DNA from: Candidatus Omnitrophota bacterium
Lineage (GTDB): Bacteria > Omnitrophota > Gorgyraeia > 2-02-FULL-51-18
Direction of reading: 5' to 3'
Length of the DNA stretch: 6,015 nucleotides
NCBI GenBank assembly: GCA_016196505.1
Contig: JACPXO010000075.1
Coordinates: 1-6,015, forward strand
Shown one piece after another: positions 1 to 6,015 of the stretch. The position numbers were made by a program, and so were the translations under genes. Within the stretch, counting starts at the first letter, position 1, and each line of letters opens with the position of its first letter. The notes under the pieces are model-generated. The model did not search any database, was not told the DNA's origin, and saw nothing but the letters and a program-made list of their open reading frames with translations.

Positions 1-1190
1 AGATCATCGAAAAGGCCCGATCGCTTCTGGGGCCGGACCCGGTTCCCGGTGCTTTGAAGCAAAAGGTCGGCGAAGTCTCAAAAGAGTTTCACGCGATGTA
101 TGAGCGCGAGCTTTTGGCGCTCGGCGTTCAAAAACCCACCCGCGAACCCTTGGCGACCGCCCATATCCCGGAGATGCAGTCGCTGATCCAGCGGCTCATA
201 GAAAAAAAATATGCCTACGTGAGCGAAGGGGACGTGTACTTTGACGTGAGAAGTTTCAAGCCGTACGGGGAGCTTTCCGGCCAACGGCTTGAAGCCATGA
301 TGGAGGGAGTGCGTATCGATCCGAACGAGAAAAAGCGGTATCCCCTGGATTTTGCGTTGTGGAAAAAAGCGAAGGAGGACGAGCCGTCCTGGGAGAGTCC
401 CTGGGGACCCGGCCGGCCGGGTTGGCATATCGAGTGTTCCGCGATGAGCCTGACATACCTCGGCGAGGAGTTTGACATCCACGGCGGCGGGCGTGACCTC
501 ATTTTTCCCCATCATGAAAATGAGATCGCCCAAAGCCAGGCCGCCACCGGGAAGCCTTTCGCGCGTTTTTGGCTCCACCATGGCCTGGTGACCACGGGCG
601 GCCAGAAGATGTCGAAGTCCCTGAAAAATTTTGTGACGCTAAAATCGGTGAGCGAGATGCGCGACGGCCCCGAACGGCTCAAGTTCTTGTTTTTGGGGTC
701 TCATTACCGGGCGCCGGTGGACTATTCCGCCGACCGCATGCAGATGGAAAAATCGATTCGCGAGAAATTCCTGTTTTTTTTCGAAGAGCTAAAAACGCTT
801 AAATCCGGCGCACTTTCCAAGAAGAACCTCGTCGCGCCTTTTGAGGCCAGTTTTACGGAAGCGATGGATGACGATTTCAACACTCCCCAGGCGATGGCCG
901 TCATGCACGAGGCGATGCATGAGGCCAGAAAGTCAGCGGACCCTGCGCTAAAAGTCGCGGTCGGTCAATTCCTTAGGAAGGTATTTGAATGGTTCCTCTT
1001 GGAGATCCCCTCGGGGGCGGGTGAAAGCTCCGTGTCCTTGGCTGAACTCGAGCGGTTGATCCGTGAGCGTGAGGACGCCAAACGCGCGAAAGATTTTCAG
1101 AAGGCGGATGAGATCCGCGAGAATCTCCTGGCGCGTGATATCGCCCTGACGGATCTGCCCGACGGGAAAACTTCCTGGAGAAAAATATGA
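1..1190 (+). CDS. cysS: Cysteinyl-tRNA synthetase, 5'-truncated by window edge
   Basis: Class I aminoacyl-tRNA synthetase that activates cysteine with ATP and charges tRNA-Cys in the cytoplasm. The reading frame is open from the first complete codon at base 3 and gives 395 residues to the TGA at 1188-1190. From memory of the E. coli enzyme (461 aa), about 73 N-terminal residues are missing, including the HIGH signature and the first zinc cysteine. The rest of the catalytic core is visible: the GWHIECSAM motif with zinc ligand Cys145 (window numbering), then PHHENE with His170 and Glu174 spaced exactly like the other E. coli zinc ligands (+25 and +29 from the cysteine). KMSKS lies at bases 606-620. 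The helical region with DDDFNTP and the C-terminal segment ending in a TSWRK-like sequence match the family. The TTG at base 54 is not the real start, because homology continues upstream of it. The end overlaps tmk by 4 bases (ATGA), which suggests translational coupling. Confidence 0.97.
   Translation, partial: IIEKARSLLGPDPVPGALKQKVGEVSKEFHAMYERELLALGVQKPTREPLATAHIPEMQSLIQRLIEKKYAYVSEGDVYFDVRSFKPYGELSGQRLEAMMEGVRIDPNEKKRYPLDFALWKKAKEDEPSWESPWGPGRPGWHIECSAMSLTYLGEEFDIHGGGRDLIFPHHENEIAQSQAATGKPFARFWLHHGLVTTGGQKMSKSLKNFVTLKSVSEMRDGPERLKFLFLGSHYRAPVDYSADRMQMEKSIREKFLFFFEELKTLKSGALSKKNLVAPFEASFTEAMDDDFNTPQAMAVMHEAMHEARKSADPALKVAVGQFLRKVFEWFLLEIPSGAGESSVSLAELERLIREREDAKRAKDFQKADEIRENLLARDIALTDLPDGKTSWRKI
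1177..1180 (+). promoter_or_regulatory. Ribosome binding site of tmk (GGAG)
   Basis: GGAG lies 6 bases before the ATG at 1187, inside the last codons of cysS. It is a good Shine-Dalgarno match at normal spacing and supports this tmk start, which also gives the expected short N-terminus before the P-loop. Confidence 0.6.
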
Positions 1191-1813
1191 AGCGCGGACG
1201 TCTGATCACGTTCGAGGGCAATGAAGGGTCCGGCAAAACTACGCAGATCCGTCTTCTCCACCGTTACCTGAAACAAAAAGGCCGTTCGGTTTTTTGGACG
1301 AGGGAACCGGGCGGCACGCGGATCGGCGATGCCCTCCGCCGGGTGTTGTTGGACCCCTCTCACGGCCGCATGTCGGCCGTGGCGGAGACACTGCTTTACA
1401 TGGCGGCCCGCGCCCAATTGGTCGAGGAGGCGATCATCCCTCGTTTAAAAAAGGGACAGATCGTTCTGTGCGACCGGTGGCTGGATGCGACCGTGGCTTA
1501 TCAAGGGTACGGCGGCGGCGTGGATCTCGGTTGGATCCGTTCCTTGGGAAAAGCCGCCACGCGGGGGATCTGTCCTTTGCGGACCGTGTATCTTGATCTG
1601 CCGCTCGGCGCGGGACTGGCGCGCGCACGCCGCCGGGGCGCTTCCGACCGCATGGAAAGAAAGGCCCGGGCTTTTCACGCGCGGGTCCGGAACGGTTATC
1701 TCAAGATAGCCAGGAAAGAGCCCCTGCGGTTCAGGGTGGTCCGGGTATCTCCTCAGGATCCGATCGCGTCCGTGCATCAAAAAATTTTGAAGAGTTTACG
1801 CGATGTCCTTTGA
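1187..1813 (+). CDS. tmk: Thymidylate kinase (dTMP kinase)
   Basis: Phosphorylates dTMP to dTDP with ATP, the step that joins the de novo and salvage routes to dTTP; cytoplasmic. The protein is 208 aa, normal for the family. Visible motifs are the P-loop GNEGSGKTT at residues 11-19, the TREPGGT motif at 38-44, the DR motif at 96-97 followed by the AYQGYGGG substrate loop at 104-111, and a basic lid segment (RARRRG, 146-151) followed by DRME at 154-157. Basic residues in the lid rather than in the P-loop resemble the E. coli-type (type II) enzymes. The DR motif is followed by Trp98 and a DAT sequence, where DRY or DRF and DST are more usual as I recall the family; the fold and key charges are kept, so the enzyme should be active. 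The start overlaps the cysS stop by 4 bases, and the end overlaps holB by 11 bases. Placement directly before holB is a common bacterial arrangement. Confidence 0.97.
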   Translation: MKRGRLITFEGNEGSGKTTQIRLLHRYLKQKGRSVFWTREPGGTRIGDALRRVLLDPSHGRMSAVAETLLYMAARAQLVEEAIIPRLKKGQIVLCDRWLDATVAYQGYGGGVDLGWIRSLGKAATRGICPLRTVYLDLPLGAGLARARRRGASDRMERKARAFHARVRNGYLKIARKEPLRFRVVRVSPQDPIASVHQKILKSLRDVL

Positions 1814-2693
1814 GCTTTTGAACCGCCAACCGCAGGTCAAAGAGTATCTCGGGTCCGCGCTGAAAAAAAGCCGGCTGCCTCACGCGCTGCTTTTTGCGGG
1901 CCCCGCGCGGTCGGGACAACGCGAGGCCGCTTTGGTTCTGGCAAAATCTCTCTTTTGCGAAAAAGGGATCCTGGAGGGCGGCTGTGACGTTTGTGTCCAA
2001 TGCCGTCAGGTGAGCGGCGCGGCTCATCCCGATCTTTTCATCCTGGAGGTCCAGAAAGATTCGAAGGTCATCAAGATCGAAGCGGTCAGGGAGCTTATCG
2101 CCAGGGCCGGCCTCAGGCCTTTTCAAGCCCGCGCGAAGCTTTTTGTCATCGATGGCGCGGAGCGGCTGAACGAAGACGCGCAAAACGCGCTTTTGAAAAC
2201 GCTCGAGGAGCCCGAGGGCAGCACCTTTTTTGTTCTGATCACGTCAAGTCCCGAGCGGCTTCTTTCCACGATACGCTCGCGCGTTCACCCTTTACGCTTC
2301 TTGCCCATCGAGACCGGGGCCGAAAAAAGCCCGGAGATAGACTTGCTGAAACGCCGTTTGCTGAGCTTAGCGTTGGGAGACAGCGCGTCAGCGTCTTTCG
2401 GGGTGGGGATGGAGGAGACGGATTGGTCGCGCCTAGACCGCGAGATCTTGATAAAGGTTTTCGAGGACCTGATCAGTTATCTGAGAGACCTTCTTTTGAT
2501 ACGCGTCGGCGTCCCGGACCTTGTCGCGGTCGGTCACGAAAAGCTTGAGAAGGAAAAGACGGCCGCCCGGCTTGAGGAAGGGGCCTTGCGGGATAAGATC
2601 GAGCGGCTCGCAGAATTCAAGGAAAAACTCAAAGAAAACGCCAACCTTCGTCTTTTGATGGCCGCGCTCACGGACGAGCTCGAGCACACTTAG
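1803..2693 (+). CDS. holB: DNA polymerase III delta-prime subunit (clamp loader)
   Basis: Subunit of the clamp-loader complex that places the sliding clamp on primed DNA; AAA+ fold. The protein is 296 aa, somewhat shorter than E. coli or B. subtilis delta-prime (about 330). The first domain shows PHALLFAGP leading into a degenerate Walker A region (GPARSGQR, 33-40) without the usual GKT. This is expected, since delta-prime generally does not hydrolyse ATP. A four-cysteine zinc module follows (C52, C61, C64, C67). A Walker B-like IDGAE is at 116-120, and the NALLKTLEEP signature at 128-137 is typical of DnaX/HolB proteins. The SRC motif reads SRV (159-161). The C-terminal third is helical and charged and fits the collar domain. 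A separate DnaX is unlikely because of the missing Walker lysine, the short length and the position after tmk. The start lies inside tmk (11-base overlap) with only a weak Shine-Dalgarno, so translation probably depends on coupling to tmk. Confidence 0.93.
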   Translation: MSFELLNRQPQVKEYLGSALKKSRLPHALLFAGPARSGQREAALVLAKSLFCEKGILEGGCDVCVQCRQVSGAAHPDLFILEVQKDSKVIKIEAVRELIARAGLRPFQARAKLFVIDGAERLNEDAQNALLKTLEEPEGSTFFVLITSSPERLLSTIRSRVHPLRFLPIETGAEKSPEIDLLKRRLLSLALGDSASASFGVGMEETDWSRLDREILIKVFEDLISYLRDLLLIRVGVPDLVAVGHEKLEKEKTAARLEEGALRDKIERLAEFKEKLKENANLRLLMAALTDELEHT

Positions 2694-2698
2694 AGGAA
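2692..2698 (+). promoter_or_regulatory. Ribosome binding site of metG (AGAGGAA)
   Basis: A purine-rich AGAGGAA starts inside the holB TAG stop codon and ends 3 bases before the metG ATG; its GAGG core is 5 bases from the ATG. It is among the clearest Shine-Dalgarno sites in the window and supports the start at 2702. It suggests that metG can be initiated independently while still being coupled to holB termination. Confidence 0.6.
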
Positions 2699-2701
2699 CT
2701 C

Positions 2702-4255
2702 ATGCCGGCGAAATATTACCTGACCACCCCGCTCTACTATGTGAATTCGAAACCGCATATCGGCCACTCCTACACCCAGGTCGCGGCGGATACGTTGGCG
2801 CGTTTCATGCGGCTTTCGGGAAAAGAAGTGCTTTTTTTAACCGGCACCGATGAGCATGGGCAGAAAGTGGAGCGCGCCGCTTTGGAGGCCCATCAGACGC
2901 CCCAGGCCTTTACAGACCAGATCGTCGGCTCCTTCAAGGATCTCTGGGGTGTTCTTTCGATATCTTACGACGATTTCATCCGCACGACGGAAAAACGTCA
3001 CGTCGAAACCGTCCAGAACGTATGGAAAAAGCTCCATGAAAAAGATGAAATTTACAAAGCGTCTTACAAAGGGTGGTACTGCACTCCTTGTGAAACTTTT
3101 TGGAGCGACGGGCAGTTGTTGCGCGAAACGGACCAGACTCTTTGCCCGGACTGCAAGCGTTCCGTCGAAAAAATAGAAGAGGAGAATTATTTTCTAAAAC
3201 TTTCGAAGTATCAACAATGGCTGATGGGCTACATCCGTTCCCACGAAAATTTTATCCTGCCTGTCACGCGGCGCAACGAAGTGCTGGGTTTTTTGGAAAA
3301 TAACACGCTGCAGGACCTTTGCATCTCGCGTCCGAAAAGCCGCCTCACCTGGGGCATCCCTTCGCCGCTGAGCGACACCCACGTCACCTACGTCTGGTTT
3401 GACGCCCTCATCAATTATATCTCGGCCTGCGAGTATGGGAGGGATGAGGAGCGGTTCCGGAAGTGGTGGCCGGCCGATGTCCATATCATCGGCAAGGATA
3501 TCCTGAGGCATCACGCGATCTATTGGCCCATCCTTCTCAAAGCGCTTGGCGTGGACCTTCCTCAAATGATCTTCGCGCATGGCTGGTGGGTGCAGGGCGG
3601 CGAAAAAATGTCCAAGTCCCGTGGGAATGTGATCGACCCTGTCCAGATCGTGAAGCTCTACGGGGTGGACGCCTACCGCTACTTTTTGCTCCGGGAAACC
3701 CCGTTCGGTTCCGACGGGGTGTTCAGCGAGGAAGCGCTGAGGCTGCGGTTCAATACGGACCTTGCCAACGACTTGGGCAATCTGCTTCACCGGTCACTTA
3801 CGATGTGTGAAAAATATTTTGGAGGCAAGATCCCCGCCGGCGTGTCTTCACGCTGTCGCGGAGATCTGAGAAAAGAAGTCGACGCGTTGAGGCCTGCCTT
3901 GGACGCGGCGATAAGCCGGTTGGCTTTTTCAGAAGCGCTTACCGCGATCTGGGCTTTGATCAACCAAGCCAACAAATTCGTCGAAACATCCGCTCCCTGG
4001 CAATTAGCCAAGCAGGGGAACACGGCCGAGCTTGAGAAGGTGATGGTTTCCCTTCTGGAAGTCCTACGCGTGACCGCCCAAGCCGTGTGGCCGTTCATGC
4101 CGTCCACCGGCGAAGCCCTCTGGGCCCAGCTCGGGATCCAAGAGAAGCTTAAGGCGTCATTTCTCCGGGAAAGCGGATGGGGATTTTTTGAGAAAGGCGG
4201 AAAGGTCGCGAAGGGCGCGCCACTTTTTCCAAGGATAGACCTTAAAAAAAGTTAG
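2702..4255 (+). CDS. metG: Methionyl-tRNA synthetase, short form
   Basis: Class I synthetase that charges elongator and initiator tRNA-Met; cytoplasmic. The protein is 517 aa. The catalytic core starts at once with TTPLYYVNSKPHIGH (8-22), containing the HIGH signature at 19-22. A zinc knuckle of two CxxC pairs follows (C127/C130 and C148/C151), then the VWFDALINYI segment (231-240), GKDILRHH (264-271) and KMSKS at 302-306. The anticodon-binding helical domain follows, with FNTDLANDLGN at 350-360 and a tryptophan-rich ASAPW-like region near residue 405. The protein stops right after the PLFPRI sequence that normally closes the core, so the C-terminal Trbp111/EMAP-type tRNA-binding domain found on many bacterial MetRS is absent. 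A single knuckle with four cysteines resembles the Thermus-type group more than the E. coli type with two knuckles. It starts 8 bases after holB and ends 17 bases before the desulfurase gene. Confidence 0.97.
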   Translation: MPAKYYLTTPLYYVNSKPHIGHSYTQVAADTLARFMRLSGKEVLFLTGTDEHGQKVERAALEAHQTPQAFTDQIVGSFKDLWGVLSISYDDFIRTTEKRHVETVQNVWKKLHEKDEIYKASYKGWYCTPCETFWSDGQLLRETDQTLCPDCKRSVEKIEEENYFLKLSKYQQWLMGYIRSHENFILPVTRRNEVLGFLENNTLQDLCISRPKSRLTWGIPSPLSDTHVTYVWFDALINYISACEYGRDEERFRKWWPADVHIIGKDILRHHAIYWPILLKALGVDLPQMIFAHGWWVQGGEKMSKSRGNVIDPVQIVKLYGVDAYRYFLLRETPFGSDGVFSEEALRLRFNTDLANDLGNLLHRSLTMCEKYFGGKIPAGVSSRCRGDLRKEVDALRPALDAAISRLAFSEALTAIWALINQANKFVETSAPWQLAKQGNTAELEKVMVSLLEVLRVTAQAVWPFMPSTGEALWAQLGIQEKLKASFLRESGWGFFEKGGKVAKGAPLFPRIDLKKS

Positions 4256-4272
4256 TGAAACCGCGGTGATTT

Positions 4273-5436
4273 ATGGAAGCTTATTTTGATTACAACGCAA
4301 CAACTCCGCTAGATCCTCGCGTATTCGAGGCGATGAAACCCTTTTTGTCTTCCAGTTTTGGGAATGCCTCGAGCTTTCATCAAAAGGGCCAAGCCGCCCG
4401 CCATGCCGTCGAAGCCGCGCGTGAGACCATCGCCGATTTTCTGGAAGTGGAGCCCGGGGATCTTGTGTTCACCTCGGGCGGCACCGAGTCGGACAATCTC
4501 GCCGTGCGCGGAGCCGTGATGGAGCATCTCTTGAAACGCCGGCACCTCGCCGTGTCGGCGATCGAGCATCAGGCCGTTTTGCATACCGCCCAGCACTTGG
4601 AAAAACGCGGCGTGCGCGTGAGCACCATTCCCGTGGATGGAAGCGGGATCGTGCAAGTGTCCGCGATTCGGGAGGCCGTGACCGACGAAACGGCGGTGCT
4701 CAGTCTGATGCACGTCAATAATGAAACGGGTGTGATCCAGCCGATCTCGGAGGCTGCTAAGATAGCCCACGCCAAAGCCGCTCTTTTTCACGTCGACGCC
4801 GTCCAATCACTGGGAAAACTCTCCGTTCATCCCGAGGACATGGGGATCGACCTTTTGACGATTTCAGCGCATAAAATTTGCGGCCCGAAGGGCGCCGGGG
4901 CGCTCTATATCAGGAAAGGGGCCAAGGTCCAGGCGCTTTTGCACGGCGGGCACCAGGAGAAAAATATCCGCCCCGGGACGGAAAATGTCGCCGCGATCGT
5001 GGGGTTCGGCAAAGCGGTCGAGCTTTTGAGAGAAACAGGCGAAGCTGAAAAGGAGCGCATCAGGAAACTGCGTGACCGGCTGCAGGAGGGCCTGAAAAAA
5101 GCGATCCCAGACATCCGTTTGAACGGTGACGAGAAGCAGAGGGTTTACAATACGCTCAACCTCTCATTTCCAGGGCTTGACGGGGAAACGCTCCTGATGA
5201 ATTTGGACCTGAAAAATATTTATGTTTCCACGGGTTCCGCGTGCACCGCGGGTTCCGTCGAGCCCTCGCATGTGCTTCTGGCGATGGGGATCCCCAAGAA
5301 GCTCGCGCGCGCGGCCATACGTTTTTCTTTGGGACGTTTTACGGCTTCGGAAGAAGTGGATTACGCCTTGAAAGAGATCCCGCCGGTCATTGAACGCCTA
5401 AGAAAGGCCTCCACCGAAAGAGCCCATGCTCGTTGA
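4273..5436 (+). CDS. Cysteine desulfurase, group I (NifS/IscS type)
   Basis: Pyridoxal-phosphate enzyme that takes sulfur from L-cysteine as an enzyme-bound persulfide, releasing alanine. The sulfur feeds Fe-S cluster assembly and thiolation of tRNA or cofactors. The protein is 387 aa, typical of the NifS/IscS group. Motifs: YFDYNATTPLDP at 4-15; TSGGTESDN at 67-75 (cofactor phosphate loop); His99 in AIEHQ; NNETG at 149-153; HVDAVQ at 173-178 with Asp175 and Gln178; the Schiff-base lysine Lys201 in SAHKICGPKG; RPGTEN at 233-238; and the catalytic Cys324 in STGSACTAGSVEPSHVL. The loop around this cysteine has the extended group I form, unlike the short SufS form. C-terminal RFSLGRF (350-356) carries the conserved substrate arginine. 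No IscU, IscR, IscA or ferredoxin gene is adjacent, so the sulfur acceptor cannot be assigned from context and I give no symbol. A weak GGTG ribosome site (4265-4268) precedes the ATG. The end overlaps tatD by 11 bases. Confidence 0.95.
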   Translation: MEAYFDYNATTPLDPRVFEAMKPFLSSSFGNASSFHQKGQAARHAVEAARETIADFLEVEPGDLVFTSGGTESDNLAVRGAVMEHLLKRRHLAVSAIEHQAVLHTAQHLEKRGVRVSTIPVDGSGIVQVSAIREAVTDETAVLSLMHVNNETGVIQPISEAAKIAHAKAALFHVDAVQSLGKLSVHPEDMGIDLLTISAHKICGPKGAGALYIRKGAKVQALLHGGHQEKNIRPGTENVAAIVGFGKAVELLRETGEAEKERIRKLRDRLQEGLKKAIPDIRLNGDEKQRVYNTLNLSFPGLDGETLLMNLDLKNIYVSTGSACTAGSVEPSHVLLAMGIPKKLARAAIRFSLGRFTASEEVDYALKEIPPVIERLRKASTERAHAR

Positions 5437-6015
5437 TACGCACTGCCATTTGCACTTCGACGCGTTCGACCCTGACCGCGCGGCCGTCATTCAGCGCGCG
5501 CTGGATTTTGGCGTGAAATCCCTCGTCAACGTCGGCACGGACCCCAAAACCAACCGTCAGGCCCTCGAGCTTTCCAGAACTTATCCTTTTATGGCGGCGA
5601 CCGCCGGGCTTCACCCGCATCACGCGCATGAAATTTCCGAAGAGGGGTTTAAAGACTTTGAAACGTTCGTGGCTCAAAACTCTCCCGTCGCGATCGGGGA
5701 GATAGGGCTTGATTATGTCAAAAGCCAGTCGCCTCCCGAGACACAAAAGACGACTTTTACCCGGATGCTGGATCTGGCCGCGCGCCGCAACCTCCCCGTG
5801 ATCGTCCACTCAAGAGAGGCTTTTGAGGATACGCTCGCGATCTTGCAGTCAGCGGCCCGGGGCAAGCTTCGCGGCGTCATGCATTGTTTTTCCTATGACC
5901 GAGACGCTTTAAAAAAGGTCCTGGACCTGGGGTTTCTCGTGTCCTGCACCTGCAATGTCACGTTCAAGAACGCGTCCGCGCTCCTTGAGGTCGCGCGGAC
6001 AGCGCCTCTGGACCG
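5426..6015 (+). CDS. tatD: TatD-family metal-dependent DNase, 3'-truncated by window edge
   Basis: Amidohydrolase-superfamily nuclease with a TIM-barrel fold and two metal ions; TatD/YcfH relatives have been reported as 3'-5' exonucleases linked to DNA repair or DNA breakdown. The window holds 196 of about 255-260 residues. Start ATG at 5426 gives MLVDTHCHLHF with metal ligands His6 and His8. Further motifs are GLHPHHA at 61-67, GEIGLDY at 91-97 with metal-bridging Glu92, PVIVHSRE at 124-131 with His128, and MHCFS at 152-156 with His153. The VTFKNA segment at 178-183 and the final LDR lead to where the family has its ETDAPYL motif, which lies just beyond the window. The frame is open to the last base. 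The start overlaps the desulfurase stop by 11 bases and only a weak GAAAGAG stretch precedes it, so coupled translation is likely. TatD next to holB/tmk or metG is a recurrent bacterial arrangement. Which of the paralogous TatD-like enzymes (TatD, YcfH, YjjV) this is cannot be settled, but the synteny favours the YcfH/YabD type. Confidence 0.94.
   Translation, partial: MLVDTHCHLHFDAFDPDRAAVIQRALDFGVKSLVNVGTDPKTNRQALELSRTYPFMAATAGLHPHHAHEISEEGFKDFETFVAQNSPVAIGEIGLDYVKSQSPPETQKTTFTRMLDLAARRNLPVIVHSREAFEDTLAILQSAARGKLRGVMHCFSYDRDALKKVLDLGFLVSCTCNVTFKNASALLEVARTAPLD

Noticed and set aside
54..56. TTG as a possible start codon of cysS
   Set aside because: The frame upstream of it (bases 3-53) reads [14 protein letters not shown] sequence that continues CysRS homology, so the gene starts before the window.
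78..581. A 167-codon open frame on the - strand opposite cysS
   Set aside because: It lies opposite conserved CysRS motifs ([13 protein letters not shown]) and resembles no family I know; it is a shadow frame.
774..781. A run of eight T within cysS, considered as a terminator tail or slippage site
   Set aside because: No convincing GC-rich hairpin precedes it, and the reading frame passes through it coding Leu-Phe-Phe-Phe in a helical region of CysRS. Homologous sequence continues on both sides in the same frame, so there is no frameshift.
1991..2548. A 185-codon + strand open frame inside holB
   Set aside because: The residue composition is rich in Arg, Gly and Pro, as expected from out-of-frame reading of GC-biased codons. 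The holB frame has the family motifs.
3194..3790. A 198-codon open frame on the - strand opposite metG
   Set aside because: It is the complement of a well-conserved metG region. The translation has no recognisable domain, and its openness is explained by the codon bias of the sense gene at this GC content.
4260..4267. Perfect 8-base palindrome ACCGCGGT in the metG/desulfurase gap, considered as an operator
   Set aside because: An 8-base palindrome is expected by chance in 6 kb, the gap is only 17 bases, and the GGTG part probably serves as the ribosome site. No promoter-like elements were seen near it.
5387..5809. A - strand open frame covering the desulfurase/tatD junction
   Set aside because: The + strand frames carry clear desulfurase C-terminal and TatD motifs there; the antisense translation shows none.

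Overview
The window is a gap-free stretch of bacterial housekeeping genes, all on the + strand. In order they are cysS (5' end cut off), tmk, holB, metG, a group I cysteine desulfurase gene (nifS/iscS type) and tatD (3' end cut off). Neighbouring genes either overlap (4, 11 and 11 bases) or are separated by only 8 and 17 bases. No base run is long enough to hold an internal promoter or a rho-independent terminator, so the six genes very probably belong to one transcription unit that begins before and ends after the window.

Region by region: 1-1190 encodes most of cysteinyl-tRNA synthetase. 1187-1813 encodes thymidylate kinase. 1803-2693 encodes the delta-prime clamp-loader subunit of DNA polymerase III. 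2702-4255 encodes a short methionyl-tRNA synthetase without the appended C-terminal tRNA-binding domain. 4273-5436 encodes a pyridoxal-phosphate cysteine desulfurase. 5426-6015 encodes the first 196 residues of a TatD-family metal-dependent DNase.

The tmk-holB-metG-tatD order is a shortened form of a cluster known from other bacteria. B. subtilis has tmk, holB, yaaT, metS and yabD (the tatD homologue) in the same order with other genes between them, and E. coli has tmk-holB-ycfH. Here no YaaT/PSP1-type gene lies between holB and metG, and a cysteine desulfurase gene lies between metG and tatD. By function the genes cover aminoacylation with the two sulfur amino acids (cysS, metG), sulfur mobilisation from cysteine (desulfurase), dTTP supply (tmk), replisome loading (holB) and DNA cleavage or repair (tatD).

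The organism is a bacterium with moderately high GC (mid to upper 50s percent, judged by eye). The window alone does not fix the phylum. The compact gene order would fit an uncultivated Gram-negative-type lineage such as Omnitrophota or relatives, but that is a weak inference. There are no RNA genes, mobile elements, CRISPR arrays or phage signals. I found no convincing undescribed system: this is an ordinary core region with a few mildly unusual details.
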